Shown here: positions 10,991 to 23,540 of the stretch, piece by piece
How the letters are laid out: each line of letters starts with the position of its first letter
Numbering within the stretch: position 1 is the first letter of the stretch
Assembly (NCBI GenBank): GCA_032718475.1
Contig: JAUCBJ010003870.1
Span: forward strand, 1-64,000
Length of the DNA stretch: 64,000 bases
From: Nemertoderma westbladi
Lineage: Eukaryota; Xenacoelomorpha; Nemertodermatida; Nemertodermatidae
Direction: 5' to 3'
Program-made: the position numbers and the translations under genes
Notes under the pieces: model-generated
What the model was told of the DNA's origin: nothing
What the model saw: only the letters and a program-made list of their open reading frames with translations
Database searches by the model: none

Positions 10991-12682
10991 GCTTTCAGGG
11001 AAGAGTTCATTGTATCAAAATTATCATAATGTGAAACTTGGGGTCTATCTTCCCGGTATAGTAAATGTGAATAAAGAAGTTTTTATTTAAAAATAATGTA
11101 TTTAAATTTAATAAAATAGGAAAAATACTGATAATAAATTAATAATTCTAATGACATTTCGACCAGATGACTACAGAGACTGAAATAATAAAGATAATGT
11201 GAATACTGAATTTGAAACAAATACTGGCAGTTAGAATTCAAATCTACCGCCACCTAGTTATCCCGAAAATAGTTACACGTTGTGGGCTCTTCGAGCAGCA
11301 CGTGTTCAAATGTTCAATGACTGAACAGCGACTAATTAACAAATTTATGAGAGATTCATTGACCAGCTACCGACAGACCAATATTGTGACATATATTTTA
11401 GTTTAATGTTTGATTCAATTAGAGGCACAAATTTAAAAGGCTACAAATATATAGGGGTGAATAATTAAATTAGTCACCCATTAAAAGGTAGCCAAATATA
11501 AATTGCAATCTATATAAATTTTTAAATTCAGTAGTGTGCGTGTGTTGTGTATTGATTCCGTAGATTTCATGTTGAAATAGCGTTCATTAATTTAATTTCT
11601 ATTTAATTATTCAGGCATACTAATACCCACTTTAAATTAGTTCGTGTGTGTTAAGTGTGTAAGATTTGATTGTTTCGGCACGAACCCATTAGGGCACAGA
11701 AACTGACGAATTCTTCGCGAATTTCGCAAACGTCGCGAATTTCGCAAACGTCGCAAAATCGCGAATTTATTCTACAATTTTGACTCCTTAAGCAAAAGGG
11801 TCCCTTAATTTTTTTGTGATTTTGAGTGCTTTTTTATATATAATGTATATATATAATGCTAGAGCTAGTATTTTTTACTAGCTAGTAATTTTTGGAAATT
11901 ATTTTGGTCATTAATATATTCTTCAACAGTTTAACCTGAAATATCATGGACTTTCACGTTTTTTATAATTTCTAAAAATACCAGCTAGCAAAAAAACACT
12001 AGCGGTAGCTATCACAAAAAACATATCTACTAATGTTCTAGAACTTACACCAATACCAAAAAAATTTAAAAACTCTAAAAAATGATTTGTGAAAAATGGC
12101 TGGGGTGTCGACAGGGCGAAGTAGGGACCGTGTTGCTTAACCCCTTAGAGCCTATGACGTCCAGTGCATGTCACCATGGACAACACTAAACGTGCAGTGG
12201 ACGTCATGCTGGAATACATGTTTTATTGGAAGGCTCTTGGAGTAGGTATACTGGTGGACAGTATTAAAGACATTTAGTGCTCTTCATGGGAAAATATCCA
12301 TTCTGTACTGTAGATAGGCTGTATTGTAGACTGTATTATCAATGTTAGGTATATGGCGTAATGCCAACCACAGTACAGTAGTACAGACTGACAATATGAC
12401 CGACAGACAGACAGACTCGATTTATTAAACGTGAAAACTGACATCTGAAATGAAATCAGCACCCATTAAAACCCCCATAACGAGAATGTTAGTTAATTTG
12501 CATTATTATTTATGTTTTGACAGACTGACTAACAGAATGACCGACAGACAGACAGACTAGATTTATGTAAACGTGAAAACTGACATCAGAAATGTAATCA
12601 GCACCCCCATAGCGAGAATGTTAGCGACAAGTTTTAATTATTAATCATATTTCGTAAGATATATTTTAAAACATTTATTTAT
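10991..12682. other. Gene-free stretch with repeat fragments
   Basis: No gene is supported. A segment near 11675 (TTTCGGCACGAA) matches the body of the SINE at 30938-31217 and may be a SINE fragment. Direct repeats of TTTCGCAAACGTCGC lie at 11720-11755. Two copies of a diverged unit with GACAGACAGACAGACT and CGTGAAAACTGACATC lie at about 12400-12480 and 12540-12620. Confidence 0.45.
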
Positions 12683-13917
12683 TAGCAAGTCGTTAGACTT
12701 GATTACTGTAAGAATTGTTAGCTGACTGACTGGCTGACTGACTGGCTGACTGACTGGCTGACTGACTGGCTGGCTGATCTACAGCCAAAACTACGGTGGC
12801 TGAATTGTGCCACTTAATACTTTTTTTTTATTTTTTTTTTGAAGCGACTTTTTGGTCGACCAAAAAGTACTTTTTGGTCGACCAAAAACTACTTTTTGGT
12901 CGACCAAAAAGTCGACTTATTGGTCGACCAAAAAGTACTTTTTGGTCGACCAAAAAGTCGCTTCAAAAAAAAAATAAAAAAAAAGTATTAAGTGGCACAA
13001 TTCAGCCACCGTACAAAACTGCTCTAACGATTTTGATGAAATTTTCACAGCATCTAGATACCGCGATTCTAAGGTCCCTGGCATGATCGGCTACTCCGTC
13101 CATAGCCTCTGGGCTCGAAAAATAGAGATAAACGAAAAAAACGCCATAGGCGCAATGGTAAAATAACACCCATGACAGCTGGTGTCCTGATGAAAAATGG
13201 CTTATGTAATGCATTTCTACACAAGGCTTAGTATAAATCGATGAGGTTGCCAAGATTATTGTACTTAGTACACCCATACTGTTTGTTTAGGCCCTAGGAC
13301 ACTCTGTCAAAGCAAATATTAACTGGTTGATTTAGTTTGTGGTTCTACACAGGCTTAGTATAAATCGATGAGGCTGCCAACTGGTTGGTTTAGTTTGCAA
13401 TCTATTACCGCCTCAGCTGAATAACTCTTCCCCCTGCTGAATGACTATTAGGTATACAGTGTATCGGCTACATTAATGCCAACATTAATACTGTGGAGGC
13501 TGTATGCTTATAAGGCGGAATGTTTACTCAGCCTCATACTGATACTCTGTAAGGCTTACACTAACATTATAGTTTGAAATATAAAAATAACTGCTTATTA
13601 TCTGTATTGGGTTAATCACTGCGGCATTCAAAATGCTTTGTTAGGTGAATGACATTTAGTGGCTAAGATTATTCTCTGTCAGATTCCCTTCACACCATAG
13701 GCAAACATTGTTGAGGCTGAGGGAATTTACTTTAGTTTACTCTACTGAGTCATTCAGCTGAATGGATTTGAGCAATTGCCAAATTACAGAGTGGGATCTC
13801 TCTCTGACCATAGATAAATAACACTTCCCTTCTGAACAAAGGTAAACATTGTTGAGGGAACTTACCTTTGATTGACGACTTCCGACTTGCTTAACGGCGT
13901 CTTGACGCCGTCACTAG
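12683..13917. mobile_element. Helentron/Helitron2-like non-autonomous element, unit 1 of 3
   Basis: The unit starts TTAGCAAGTCGTTAGACTTG, a small hairpin, and ends with CGACTTGCTTA, which is the inverse of the start. After that come a stem-loop (ACGGCGTC/GACGCCGT) and CTAG followed by T. A 3' hairpin just before CTAG-T, with an inverted but asymmetric terminus, is the signature of Helitron2/Helentron elements and their HINE derivatives. A microsatellite of GACTGACTGGCT lies near the start, and a TA-flanked MITE is inserted at 12794-13011. There is no Rep/helicase coding sequence, so the unit must rely on a helper elsewhere. Family assignment is by structure only. Confidence 0.6.
12794..13011. 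mobile_element. Palindromic MITE with TA target duplication
   Basis: The 218-bp element begins CGGTGGCTGAATTGTGCCAC and ends with the exact inverse. TA at 12792-12793 and 13012-13013 flanks it, as expected for Tc1/mariner-type insertion. Its centre holds five copies of the palindrome TTGGTCGACCAA spaced by AAAGTACTTTT-type linkers, so nearly the whole element can fold on itself. The host sequence it interrupts (CCAAAACTAC / TCTAACGATTTTGAT) can be read uninterrupted in the neighbouring unit at about 13983, which confirms the insertion. Confidence 0.8.
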
Positions 13918-15400
13918 TTAGGAACCGAGAGGTTCATTACTGTAAGAATTGTTTGCTGACTGGCTGACTGACTGATCTACAGCCAAAACTACTCTAACGA
14001 TTTTGATTAAATTTTCACAGCGGCTAGATACCGCGATTCTAAGGTCCCTGGTATGTTCCGCTATTTCGTCCATGAGCCGTGGGCTCGAAAAATAGACATA
14101 AACTAAAAAACGCCATAGGCGCAATGGTAAAATAACACCAATGACAGCTGGTGTCGTGATGAAAAATGGCTTATGTAATGCATTTCTACAGAAGGCTTAG
14201 TATAAATCGATGAGGTTGCCAAGATTATTGTACTTAGTACACCCATACTGTTTGTTTAGGCCCTGCACTCTCTGTCAAAGCAAACATTAAATGGTGGTTG
14301 GCTTAGTTTGAAATCTATTATCGCCTCAGCTGAATTACTCTTCCCAATGCATTCTATGAGAATATCTCACTCTGCTAATGTAAGCTGAATGACAGTTACG
14401 TAGTCAGTGAGTTGGCTACATTAATGCCAACATTATTGCAAAATGTTTTATTGGTTGGATTACTCTCTGTCAGTCTCCCCTTCAGAACATTGTATAGGGA
14501 ATTTACTTTAGTTTACTCTAATGTGCCATTCAGCTGAATGGATTTGAGCGATTGCCAAGTTACAGAGTTGGATCATTCTCTGACCATAGGCAAAGACATC
14601 AAATCTTTTTAAAAATATACTTTTTGTTTTTTTTTCTGACCAAAAATTTCAAAAAAAAATTTTTCGTAGCCAGTACTGCCAATCGATTCGCCATCAAAAA
14701 TAACGCAAAAAATTTTTTTTGCAAAATTTTAAATTACTGTAAATTTTTGGCGACTGGGGGGGGTCCATTTTTTTCGATCCGCTATAACTCCGGAACGCTT
14801 TGTCCAAATTCGATGGGGTTTTCATTTTTCAACTTAATTCGATGTCCTCTTTCAGCCTATCCATGTTTCCAAACCCCAAACAGCGCCGTTCAAAAATTAA
14901 TTTTTTCCAGTTCTAGAATTTTACAAATTTCAAAAAAGTTGCAGTATTTTATTAACGCCTTTACGAAATTTGATAGCGTTTTCGATTTTTATATTAAACG
15001 CAATATCCTGAATCTCACTAGCCTAGTTTCGCGTCACCAATGCCAAGACTTCATACTTTTTGAGGAAAATTTTTCTAGAATAATTTTTATTTAATTACAT
15101 TTATCGCGATTTCTTATTACTGGTTGCACATGAATTGATGGAGTTATCAATTTATTAACTAAACACGATATCGCGCATCGCACCAGCGTGGTTTCGAAAT
15201 TCCAAAACGAGTTCTTCACTAGTTGCAGGTCGATTTTGTTCTAGAATTGAGCAACTAATAATAGATCGAATTTATTAATAATTATTGTATGAAATGTGAT
15301 TGTATTTTTACATAATTATTAGTTCTATACTAATTCTCGTTGTCTCTTTTATTTAAAATAAAAAGTCGGTTCCTTATCGGGCCGCTAGGCCCGTCACTAG
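13918..15400. mobile_element. Helentron/Helitron2-like element, unit 2 of 3
   Basis: It directly abuts unit 1. It starts TTAGGAACCGAGAGGTTC and ends with CGGTTCCTTA, then the stem CGGGCC/GGCCCG and CTAG-T. The terminal word differs from units 1 and 3, but the start and end still match each other. Internal blocks shared with unit 1 include GATTACTGTAAG-like sequence, CTCTAACGATTTTGAT and GCCATAGGCGCAATGG. No gene is seen; the 180-residue open frame at 14552-15094 is AT-rich and unconvincing. Confidence 0.6.
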
Positions 15401-16497
15401 TTAGCAAGTCGTTAGACTTGATTACTGTAAGAAAAAAAGGCTACTGGCTACTGGCTACTGACTACTGACCTAGAGCAAAAACGGCTCTAACGATTTTGAT
15501 GAAATTTTGCATGGACCATGAAAATGGATTTCTAAGGGTACTTGTGAAATCGCGGTTTAAATTGAAACATCTCAACTTGTTTTATTTCGAAAAATAGCCC
15601 CAAAACACTAAAATCGCCATAGGCGCAATGATAAAACACCAGCTGGCACTCATGAAAAATGTATAGAGATGGCCTGGTAATGCATTCAATAGGAAGGGCA
15701 ACTAACAAAGAAGTACTTTGTGTGCCAAGTTTTATTATCACTCTATTCTACAACCCAGACAGTAATCAAACAAAACATTAACTGGTTTAGCTGGCTATTG
15801 CAGTCTCAGCTGAATAACTCTTCCCAATGCATCCTTGTTATGTTAATTAATTGGCGTGCAAGCTAAATGACTGTTAGTTATTACACAGTGTGTTGGCTAC
15901 TATTGATTGTACTGTACTGTCATCTAATTATTGTTTTATTTTGAAATCTTTGTGCCAACATTAATACTGTGGAGGGTGTATGCTTATAAGGCTGAATGTT
16001 TACTCAGCCTCATAATGATTCTCCATAAGGCTAACATTATAGTTTGAAATATAAAAATCTGTTATAATAATAATATAAATGTTGTAAATTGTTAATCGCG
16101 GTTTACATGGAAACATCTCAACTTGTTTTATTTATTACAAAAATAAGAACGAATTTGTCTTATCACTTCTTTTGCGCGATTGTATATTGAATTCATGGCA
16201 ACTGCTGTTATTATTATTAAACAACGACTCGACTACTCTAACTCTCTGACTACTCTATCCGATAGAACAAAATAATAATTTCCCTAACTGCTCTCTATCT
16301 TCAATAATCACAACAGCTTTTATAATTCATTAGATGATTACAACATAATAATTATAGTTTGATGTTGTCTAGAAAATTTCTCGTACACCACCAGGACTAC
16401 CCTCACACTAATTGATTATCAGACAGAACAAAAAGCTTTTACTTGACTCGTACTGTCTCCTACGACTTGCTTCACGGGCCGCTAGGCCCGTCTCTAG
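15401..16497. mobile_element. Helentron/Helitron2-like element, unit 3 of 3
   Basis: It abuts unit 2. It starts TTAGCAAGTCGTTAGACTTG and ends CGACTTGCTTCA plus the CGGGCCGCTAGGCCCG stem-loop and CTAG-T. It shares CTCTAACGATTTTGATGAAA and CGCCATAGGCGCAATG with the other two units. No coding sequence is present. Confidence 0.6.
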
Positions 16498-16696
16498 TTA
16501 ATAATGTAATACCTGAATAACCAGATAACGGAAAAACAAACCGAATTGAAACTTTTAAATACTAATAATAATTGTGGTGAGAGGTGATTGGAAATCAAGG
16601 ATATATGTTATGTTATGGTAGGCACAGGCAAATGAATTGATGTCTGTTGAGATGTATTGAAGGAGCACTATTCCTTCTACTAGACTACTTCACTTA

Positions 16697-16815
16697 GGCC
16701 ATGTGGGGCGAGCCACGAAGTGAGTGAGCCTTAGCGTAGGGGTACCATTAATCAACCTGTGGGGCGAGCCACGAAGTGAGTGAGCCTTAGCGTAGGGGTA
16801 CCATTAATCAACCTG
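16697..16815. repeat. Exact tandem duplication of a ~57-bp unit
   Basis: The segment TGTGGGGCGAGCCACGAAG through TTAATCAACC occurs twice in direct succession without visible differences, pointing to a recent duplication. Nothing coding is affected. Confidence 0.85.
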
Positions 16816-17569
16816 TCGTTCTGTCGCGTTTTTTTTCAGTATTTTATTTTAAAAGTTAATAACTCGGCCAATCCAAGATGAAATCTATCCAAACTTGGTA
16901 CACATGTTGTTTGGCAAAAGTTTGAAAATTTTCCAAGTAGAATTTGCGTGGGGCCTTCGTGCAGCATCAGTGTAACTGTTATTGCAGTTATAATAAATTT
17001 ATTTATCCAAAATTAAAATGCGTTAAATTATTATTACTGTAGGGTAAATCAGCTGGGTTTCTGACAAATTTTGCAATACATTGGGGCTGTCTGCCAATCT
17101 GCATGTACTATGTGTACCGGTACTGTCAGACTGTACTCAATCCCTGAATCGAGAATCCTGCAATCAGTCAATACTGCAACACTGGTCAGCCGGTACCATA
17201 CACTGCAGACATGCAATATCATGTAATCTAATTAAACATGGCCCCGGCAACCCTTGCGGTGATTATAGTTTAGGCCTAATTAGCCCAGTACCGGCACCGG
17301 TAATAATAATATAATAGTTTAGATAGTTACCGCTAATCATTCAGTCAATGGCACGGTACACCGTATTGCTGTACTGCCGTTGTAGTGCGCACCGTAGGTA
17401 CCACCCTACTACCGGTACCGGCTGACCGGTGGCAACTAGCACTTCAGCACTTGCACAGCAACAGCACTACCGGCGATACACAGGTTGGAATTTATGTAGA
17501 GTTTGCTCAACAGTACAGATATAAAATAGTTACCGGTATCTAAATTATATATATTACTATTGACAAGTA
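16816..17569. other. Gene-free stretch, CCGGTAC-rich
   Basis: No gene is supported. The palindromic words ACCGGT and GGTACC are frequent near 17100-17450. GGGGCCTTCGTGCAGC near 16953 is the inverse of a block at about 18350 and 40105. Confidence 0.4.
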
Positions 17570-18170
17570 TTGAAATATATACCGTTATTCGTGTTATCAG
17601 TATTTGCAACATCTGACATTGAAGAGGTGAGAGAAGATGAATACCGGCACTCAACAAAACCAACGCTTACAGGCTTATCACAGGTCGGTATGGTTACCTC
17701 GAAACCGGCGCGACTGTCCACTCGAATACAACTTCAAAACACAAACGCCAACAATAAACTGAAAGCGAATCGAACGTCTTCAGAAGAATCTGTCATTGGG
17801 ACGAAGAAAAGGAAGCCGAAACCACGGGAATGGACCACAGCTAAGATTGAATGCTCCCATTGTCAGAGTTCCTGGACCGAAATTGAAAAACCAATTGCCG
17901 ATGGGCTTGATCTCTCAAACCAAAACTTCCTCTGCGGGGTTTGCGCGGCAGTAAAGATTGAAAATGTGGAAGCTGGCATCCCTAAGTATTATTATTATAA
18001 AGAGCGTCAGCCTGCGTTTAATAAATATATTTTAATACAAAACAGGTGGAACGCAAAGAGGCTTATAATGAAGACGAGTACTGCATTGATTATATTCCTA
18101 TAAACCACCTGGCTTTGCATATTGAACGTGCGTTTGGAAATAAGTTTATGCTACCCTTCCGTGGGTGGTA
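17570..18170 (+). CDS. Candidate exon(s) of a zinc-binding protein, unidentified
   Basis: An open frame runs 17570-18103 with a start that is not ATG, so it is better read as an exon than as a whole gene. It holds a basic stretch (TKKRKPKPREW) followed by two cysteine pairs, CSHC and, about 28 residues later, CGVC, spaced like a small treble-clef or PHD-type zinc site. A possible donor (GCA/GTAAAG) lies near 17950 and a possible acceptor (AAAACAG) near 18045. Using them keeps the frame open into a second coding-like segment (NEDEYCIDYIPINHLALHI) up to a TAG near 18170. I do not recognise the family. It could equally be a fragment of a mobile-element gene. The exon structure is inference. Confidence 0.35.
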
Positions 18171-18189
18171 GATGTCGCGGTTATGTATT

Positions 18190-18385
18190 GGTGGGTGGGG
18201 GGGGGGGGGGGGGTGCAGATTAAAAGGGGTGAACACGTACTGTCCCCCTTTCTTTGATTAATTGGTGGTGTGGGTTAATCTCTCATAACCTGATTTTGTG
18301 ATACAGTCGCATAATTTTAATTTGTATCTCATAACTGGGCCTCGTGCTGCGCGAAGGCCCCACGAACGTGTCCTTGTGTGCTTGC
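18190..18385. repeat. Dispersed repeat with built-in poly-G tract (copy 1)
   Basis: A run of about 15 G is followed by ~130 bp and then TCTCATAACTGGGCCTC and GCGAAGGCCCCAC. The same order (poly-G, similar spacing, TCTCATAAATGAGCCTC, GCGAAGGCCCCAC) occurs at 39965-40125, so the poly-G belongs to a repeat family rather than being an isolated microsatellite. Confidence 0.6.
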
Positions 18386-20149
18386 CTAGGCACTGGCTTG
18401 GTCAATGACTTTAGCTTGCCATGTTACTTCAAGAAGTATTATTGGGCACGGCTGCCCTTGCCATGCCTTAGGCTCTATGGGGGAGAATGGAATCAGCGTA
18501 TGAATTTACAATGTTAATTATGTTTAAATCAATGAAAAATACATTTATTAACGCAAATCACTTGAAAAAATAAAAAACTATAATGGAATGGGGTACATGG
18601 ATTCCAGATATCTAACTTCTGTGCAAAATAACTTTAATCGTATGGTGCTAAATTTCAAAATGACTCAACCATACAATTTAGCTGAAGATATTAATTTAGA
18701 TTATGGCTTCCGACATTTATGGCTTCCGACACACACACACACACAGACTTTTGAAAAACGGCCATAGTATAATTATATCAGTTCGCTGATGGCTCGCCAT
18801 TCGTGTCTCGCCCCATATCGTTTATCAAATATTTTTTTTTATCTCCAAAAATACAATCCCACTTGGTTTTAAGGTTTAAAAAGGAGAAATAAATAATATT
18901 ATCCCAGTCAATTAAGTCTGATAAGAGGCCGAAAATATCATTGCGCTCGTTCCAATATCGGTGATGTGCTTCCACATTTTTCCATTTGTGAACAAGAAAT
19001 TATATTAAATTAGGTAAAAAGAGGTGGTAACTACTGTATCTATCAATTCAAATGAAATAAATATTTTGCTTCTCCGATATTACACTTGCTGATATCCCAA
19101 AAAAGTTAAAAGAAAAAATTATGCGGACCAGTTTAAGTTTCGTGTTTTTTTTTTCCTTAGCAAAATGCATTTTACATAGCAACATACTGTAACAAAGCAA
19201 CCCTAATATAGTTTCCCCTAATATCTTTAGTCTAACGACTAAAGATCTATTGAATGAATTATGAATTTCTATTCTACATACTGTAGTTACGACGGAAATT
19301 CCACTTGATTCAATTTGGATGGTACTGTAGGATATAGGGAGCTTAACACAACCTCTTTACTAAACGAGGGTATGTAACCAAGCCTACTGTATATAAGATG
19401 TGTCGACCTCAAAAACCCTTGTTCCCAAAAAATGGACTCGTTATATCATAAACTTTGGGGTATTTAACCTAAAACAAATAAAAAAAAATACATTTACAAT
19501 CGACTTCAGAGGATGGGGGGAGGGGTTTCATCTTTTTGAGACACCTCCAGTTTTTGTTTGGGTATATGCATTGAAATTATTATATATCATATAGAATGTA
19601 TTAACTAGTTCTAATTTTATTAATTTATTTTATTATATTTAAATTTAATTAACTAATTTTCAAGGAAAACATTTATATTTCGGCCAATTTTATTCACATT
19701 TTCATGATTTTCAGTCTAAATGGTACTCCGAAATTTTTTATCAAATTTTTTGAAATTTTCAGTCAGTGAGGTTTGATCAAGAAATCGACCTACCGTTGCA
19801 AAATATTATTTCACAGAATTAGAGGTTGAAGTCAAAATAGTTCATTTGGTTTTAAAAAATCGAATTTTATTTTTTTACTTTTTCTAGATCAGAATTTTTT
19901 GGTAATTCTGAAACTGTAAACGAAATTTTCATATCTGTTTTAGTTTTGGAGTTATTTGATTTTTTGTAGACCTCACTCATTTTGAAATTATTATAAATAA
20001 GTGGCCAATTATTTGTAAGATAGCTACGTACGTAGTATTACTTTTTCAAAATACTATAATTGTATTTGTCCAACAGGATAATTTTTGCTATGAGTTTTCC
20101 TGTTCAGTGATTTCATTTCAATTGTTACTTTCCACGGCTAACGGATCAT
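18386..20149. other. Gene-free AT-rich stretch
   Basis: No supportable gene. A CA microsatellite lies near 18728-18745. The minus-strand 65-residue frame at 18778-18975 and the plus-strand 64-residue frame at 19400-19594 have no recognisable features. Confidence 0.45.
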
Positions 20150-20900
20150 AGACAGTCTATCAGTCTGTTTGTATGTCTGTCTGTGTGTCGGTTTGTCTGT
20201 CAAAAAAATAGGGAAACATGATATCTAACAAAATGTTTTGGTTTGGGAATTTTCTTGGAAGGCGATTCCATTTCCAATGTCGATTTATGGGTTTGACGCG
20301 ATACTGACTATCTGAATTCGTGATAGTCAGTCTGTCTGTCTGTCTGTGTGTCGGTTTGTCTGTCAAAAATCATGGAAACATGATATCTAACAAAATATTT
20401 TGCTTTTGGGTGAAATGAAATCACCGACCAAGAAAACCCCATAATTGTTTGTTAATTTGAGATATTTCTCAATTTTGACAGACAAACAGATACAAAGACC
20501 GACAGACAGACAGACGTAGAAACATTAAATAATCAATTAAACGTAAAAATAGATATCGGAAATGAAATCACCGACCAAGAAAACCCCATAAATAAATTTG
20601 TTTGTTAATTTGATTTAGTTCTCAATTTTGACAGACAAACAGACAGACAGACAGACAGAACGTCTAGATTTCTTCAAACTGAAAAAGTGAAATTTGAACT
20701 GTAATTACCACTCAGTGACATTTTAAATGTTATCACCACCCAGAAAAACTCTATAAGACAAATTTTGAGTAGTTTGTGCGCTTCTTAAATTTTAACAGAC
20801 AGACAGACATACCAAAAACAGACAGACTGACTGACATGCAGACAGTCGACTAGAATCGGTAAATAGTGAAACCGACATCGTATTTGAAATCATCGGCAAA
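20150..20900. repeat. Diverged tandem array with CAGACAGACAGA and ACCGACCAAGAAAAC blocks
   Basis: Three to four units of roughly 150-180 bp recur. Each has a CAGACAGACAGA (or inverse) run, then an AT-rich block, then TCGGAAATGAAATCACCGACCAAGAAAACCCCATAA or a variant. Related units occur at 12400-12620, 22740-22810 and 24630-24850. Confidence 0.6.
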
Positions 20901-20930
20901 TAAAAACCCAATAGCAAAAAAATGTAGGTG

Positions 20931-22734
20931 CCCAGTAAAAAATCCGCATTCGTAACGCATGGGATGGCGCATATTTCACGCATTCGTAACGCATTCTGAA
21001 ATGTTACATAGATGAACCATGCGATACGAATGCGAAAACCGAACCAAATACGCATCCTTTATTCGCATATCGAATGTAATACGAACCTTATTCGAATCCC
21101 GCACAGTCTACGAATGCGCCCCTAATCTTATACGAATGTTTCCCGCACACTATACGAATGCGTCTCGCATGTTATATACGAATGTTTCCCACGCTATACG
21201 AATGCGTTACGAATGTTTTACTAATGTTATACGAATGTTTACCGCAGGATTTTTATTTTTTTTATTATTTTGCTACAGTTTACATAGTTTTAACAGTTTA
21301 CAACTGTTAAAACGTGTCCACTTTATTTATTTTTTTGAATATACTTGATATTCCGAATCGAATATGAAAGCTATTTTCAATTTCCCCAAAAAAATGTTCA
21401 GATATAATTCAAGAGCACGCAATTTCAGACGTAATGATTTTATTATCTAGAATATTAATTTCAAACTTTTACTTAATCTTATTAATTATTATTGATGGTT
21501 TATTATTTTTTATGATATTTTATTATTATATTATTTTTTATGATATTTTATTATTATATTATTTTATTATTATATTATATTATTTTATTATTATATTATA
21601 TTTTTTTATTATTATATATATTTTTATTATTATTATATATATATATTTTATGACTTATTATCGAAAAAAGGCGAATTAATATTCTAGAATATAGTAAAAA
21701 AAACATTGAAATTATTTTGATGCATCTCATAAAATCTATGCCTATGATGTATTTTGTCTGCAAGATTTTTTTACCATTAATAAGTGTAGGGCCTACTGTA
21801 GCAGTTAACTGTAATTAACTGCTAGAATACTGTATATCAGTAGACTTTTTAATGGCGTTTTATATCGAATTAAACAAATTCGACCTGGAGGCCTAAGAAA
21901 CTGTGTGAGAATATCACCATACACAGGTACAATTTAGTAAAAATGCCACATGCTTTATAATATGTATTGGTTCTGTACTGTAGGCCAGGTGAGATAAATA
22001 ATGACAACATAAAACTACTGTAATAACTTTGGGAAATGAGTACTACTGTACAGGGGATAAAACTACGGGTGGGGGGGGGGGGGGGGGGGTGCCTAGTGCC
22101 TACATACTATAAGTATGCCTACATACTGTAGTTCCTTAAGTTAATACAGTAGTTTTATTTTGTCATTATTTATCTCACCTAGCCTACAGTACATAACCTT
22201 TACATTATTACAGTACAGTATATCAAGCATGTTGGTAAAGGGAACAGGTTTACATACCAAAATAATGGGGAACCAAAATAATAAACGGGAGTTAAGAATT
22301 ACTGGGCAACCCATTAAATAAATATATAGTAAAAGTACATGGGACTGGCTGACTGGTAACAAAGGGGGAGAGCTACTAACTAATAACACTATGTTCGATT
22401 ATTTGCCGAATGGTGATTGGCCAGTATTACAGTCTGTACGGTACTCTAATTGAGAGTGCTTTGCATGCGTATCGCATGCGTCACGAATGGACCACGAATA
22501 ATTTTAAGCGTGGCGTGGCTAAGCATTCGTATCGCATGTGCCACGAATGAAGAGCCACGAATATATTTACAAGTGAAATCTCACATGCGATACGAATACT
22601 ATACGCATTCGTTAAATTATTCGGACTGACGAATCATTGACGAAGGCTTCACGAATCTTAAATAACATTGCACGCACCTTTTACGAATGCTGCATGTGGC
22701 ACGAATGCGTTACGCATGGGGATTTTTTACTGGG
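20931..22734. mobile_element. DNA transposon-like element with dense ACGAATGC arrays at both ends
   Basis: The ends are CCCAGTAAAAAATCC at 20931 and GGATTTTTTACTGGG ending at 22734. From 20947 to 21250 and from 22440 to 22720 the word ATACGAATG or CATTCGTA occurs many times in both orientations. The flanks TGTAGGTG and TGGTGGTG could be a degraded 8-bp target duplication (two mismatches). The interior holds an AT microsatellite (21490-21655) and a poly-G tract (about 22072-22090). No transposase is encoded; the 81-residue frame at 21434 is microsatellite. Confidence 0.65.
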
Positions 22735-22739
22735 TGGTG

Positions 22740-23538
22740 GTGCTTTATTTATTTATTTGTTACATTTTTGACAGACAAACAGACAAGTATTCAGAAAAAC
22801 AGACAGAGTGACCTCCAATATAAATAAAAATTAAAATATTGTCGCCAAAGGTCCATACACTGATGTGTATCAGACGTATATCTGACGTATATACCTAATT
22901 GTTTACAAGTCTGCTTTGAAATATCGTAAAAGTATTTGAAAATCCCCCCAATTACAGAAAATTGGCGGGAACGTTTGAAACTCTCATAACTTGAAAGGCG
23001 TTTTTCTCAAAACGTTGTTAATATTTGGTCATAAGACTACTGATTTTCAAAACTCAATATCTCGACAACATTTTATCGGATTTGAAATCTCTTTTCAGTG
23101 TTCGATTCAGCATAAAAATGTGTATTTGAATCAATAAAAAAACACAAAATTATTATTTGTAACCGTAGGTCGGTTTCTTGATCAAACCTCACCAATGGTC
23201 TAGACATATTGACCAATAAACTTTTAGACATAATTTTGAATATAAGTGTAATTTTTACTAATTACTTTTCTGGATACATCTCACACATTAAGAAAATGAA
23301 ACTAAATTGTTTATAACGGAACCGGTACGGAAATTCGACCCCTACCATACAGGTACAGACAGGCGCTGTAGGCTACAAAGTCGAAAGGGATAAAGTTCTG
23401 AAATGTAGATGTAGATATTTCTTCTCTATCCTGTCCACTCCAGATAACAATGTGTAAATGAGTTACCGGTACTTAGACCGCCTGTACTGTACGGTGTTTG
23501 TAAACAGTAAGACGAGTAGGTCTAATGTGCAATCATAA
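22740..23538. other. Gene-free stretch
   Basis: AT-rich, with one more CAGACAAACAGACA unit near 22770. Nothing coding is visible. Confidence 0.4.
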
Positions 23539-23540
23539 TA

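Noticed and set aside
12796-13086. 96-residue ORF with FWSTKK repeats
   Set aside because: Runs across the palindromic MITE and is created by the TTGGTCGACCAA repeats.
14552-15094. 180-residue ORF in the second Helentron-like unit
   Set aside because: AT-rich, Phe/Lys/Asn translation of low-complexity sequence with no recognisable motif; does not encode Rep or helicase.
21434-21679. 81-residue ORF rich in Ile, Tyr and Phe
   Set aside because: Direct translation of a TTATTA/TATATA microsatellite.
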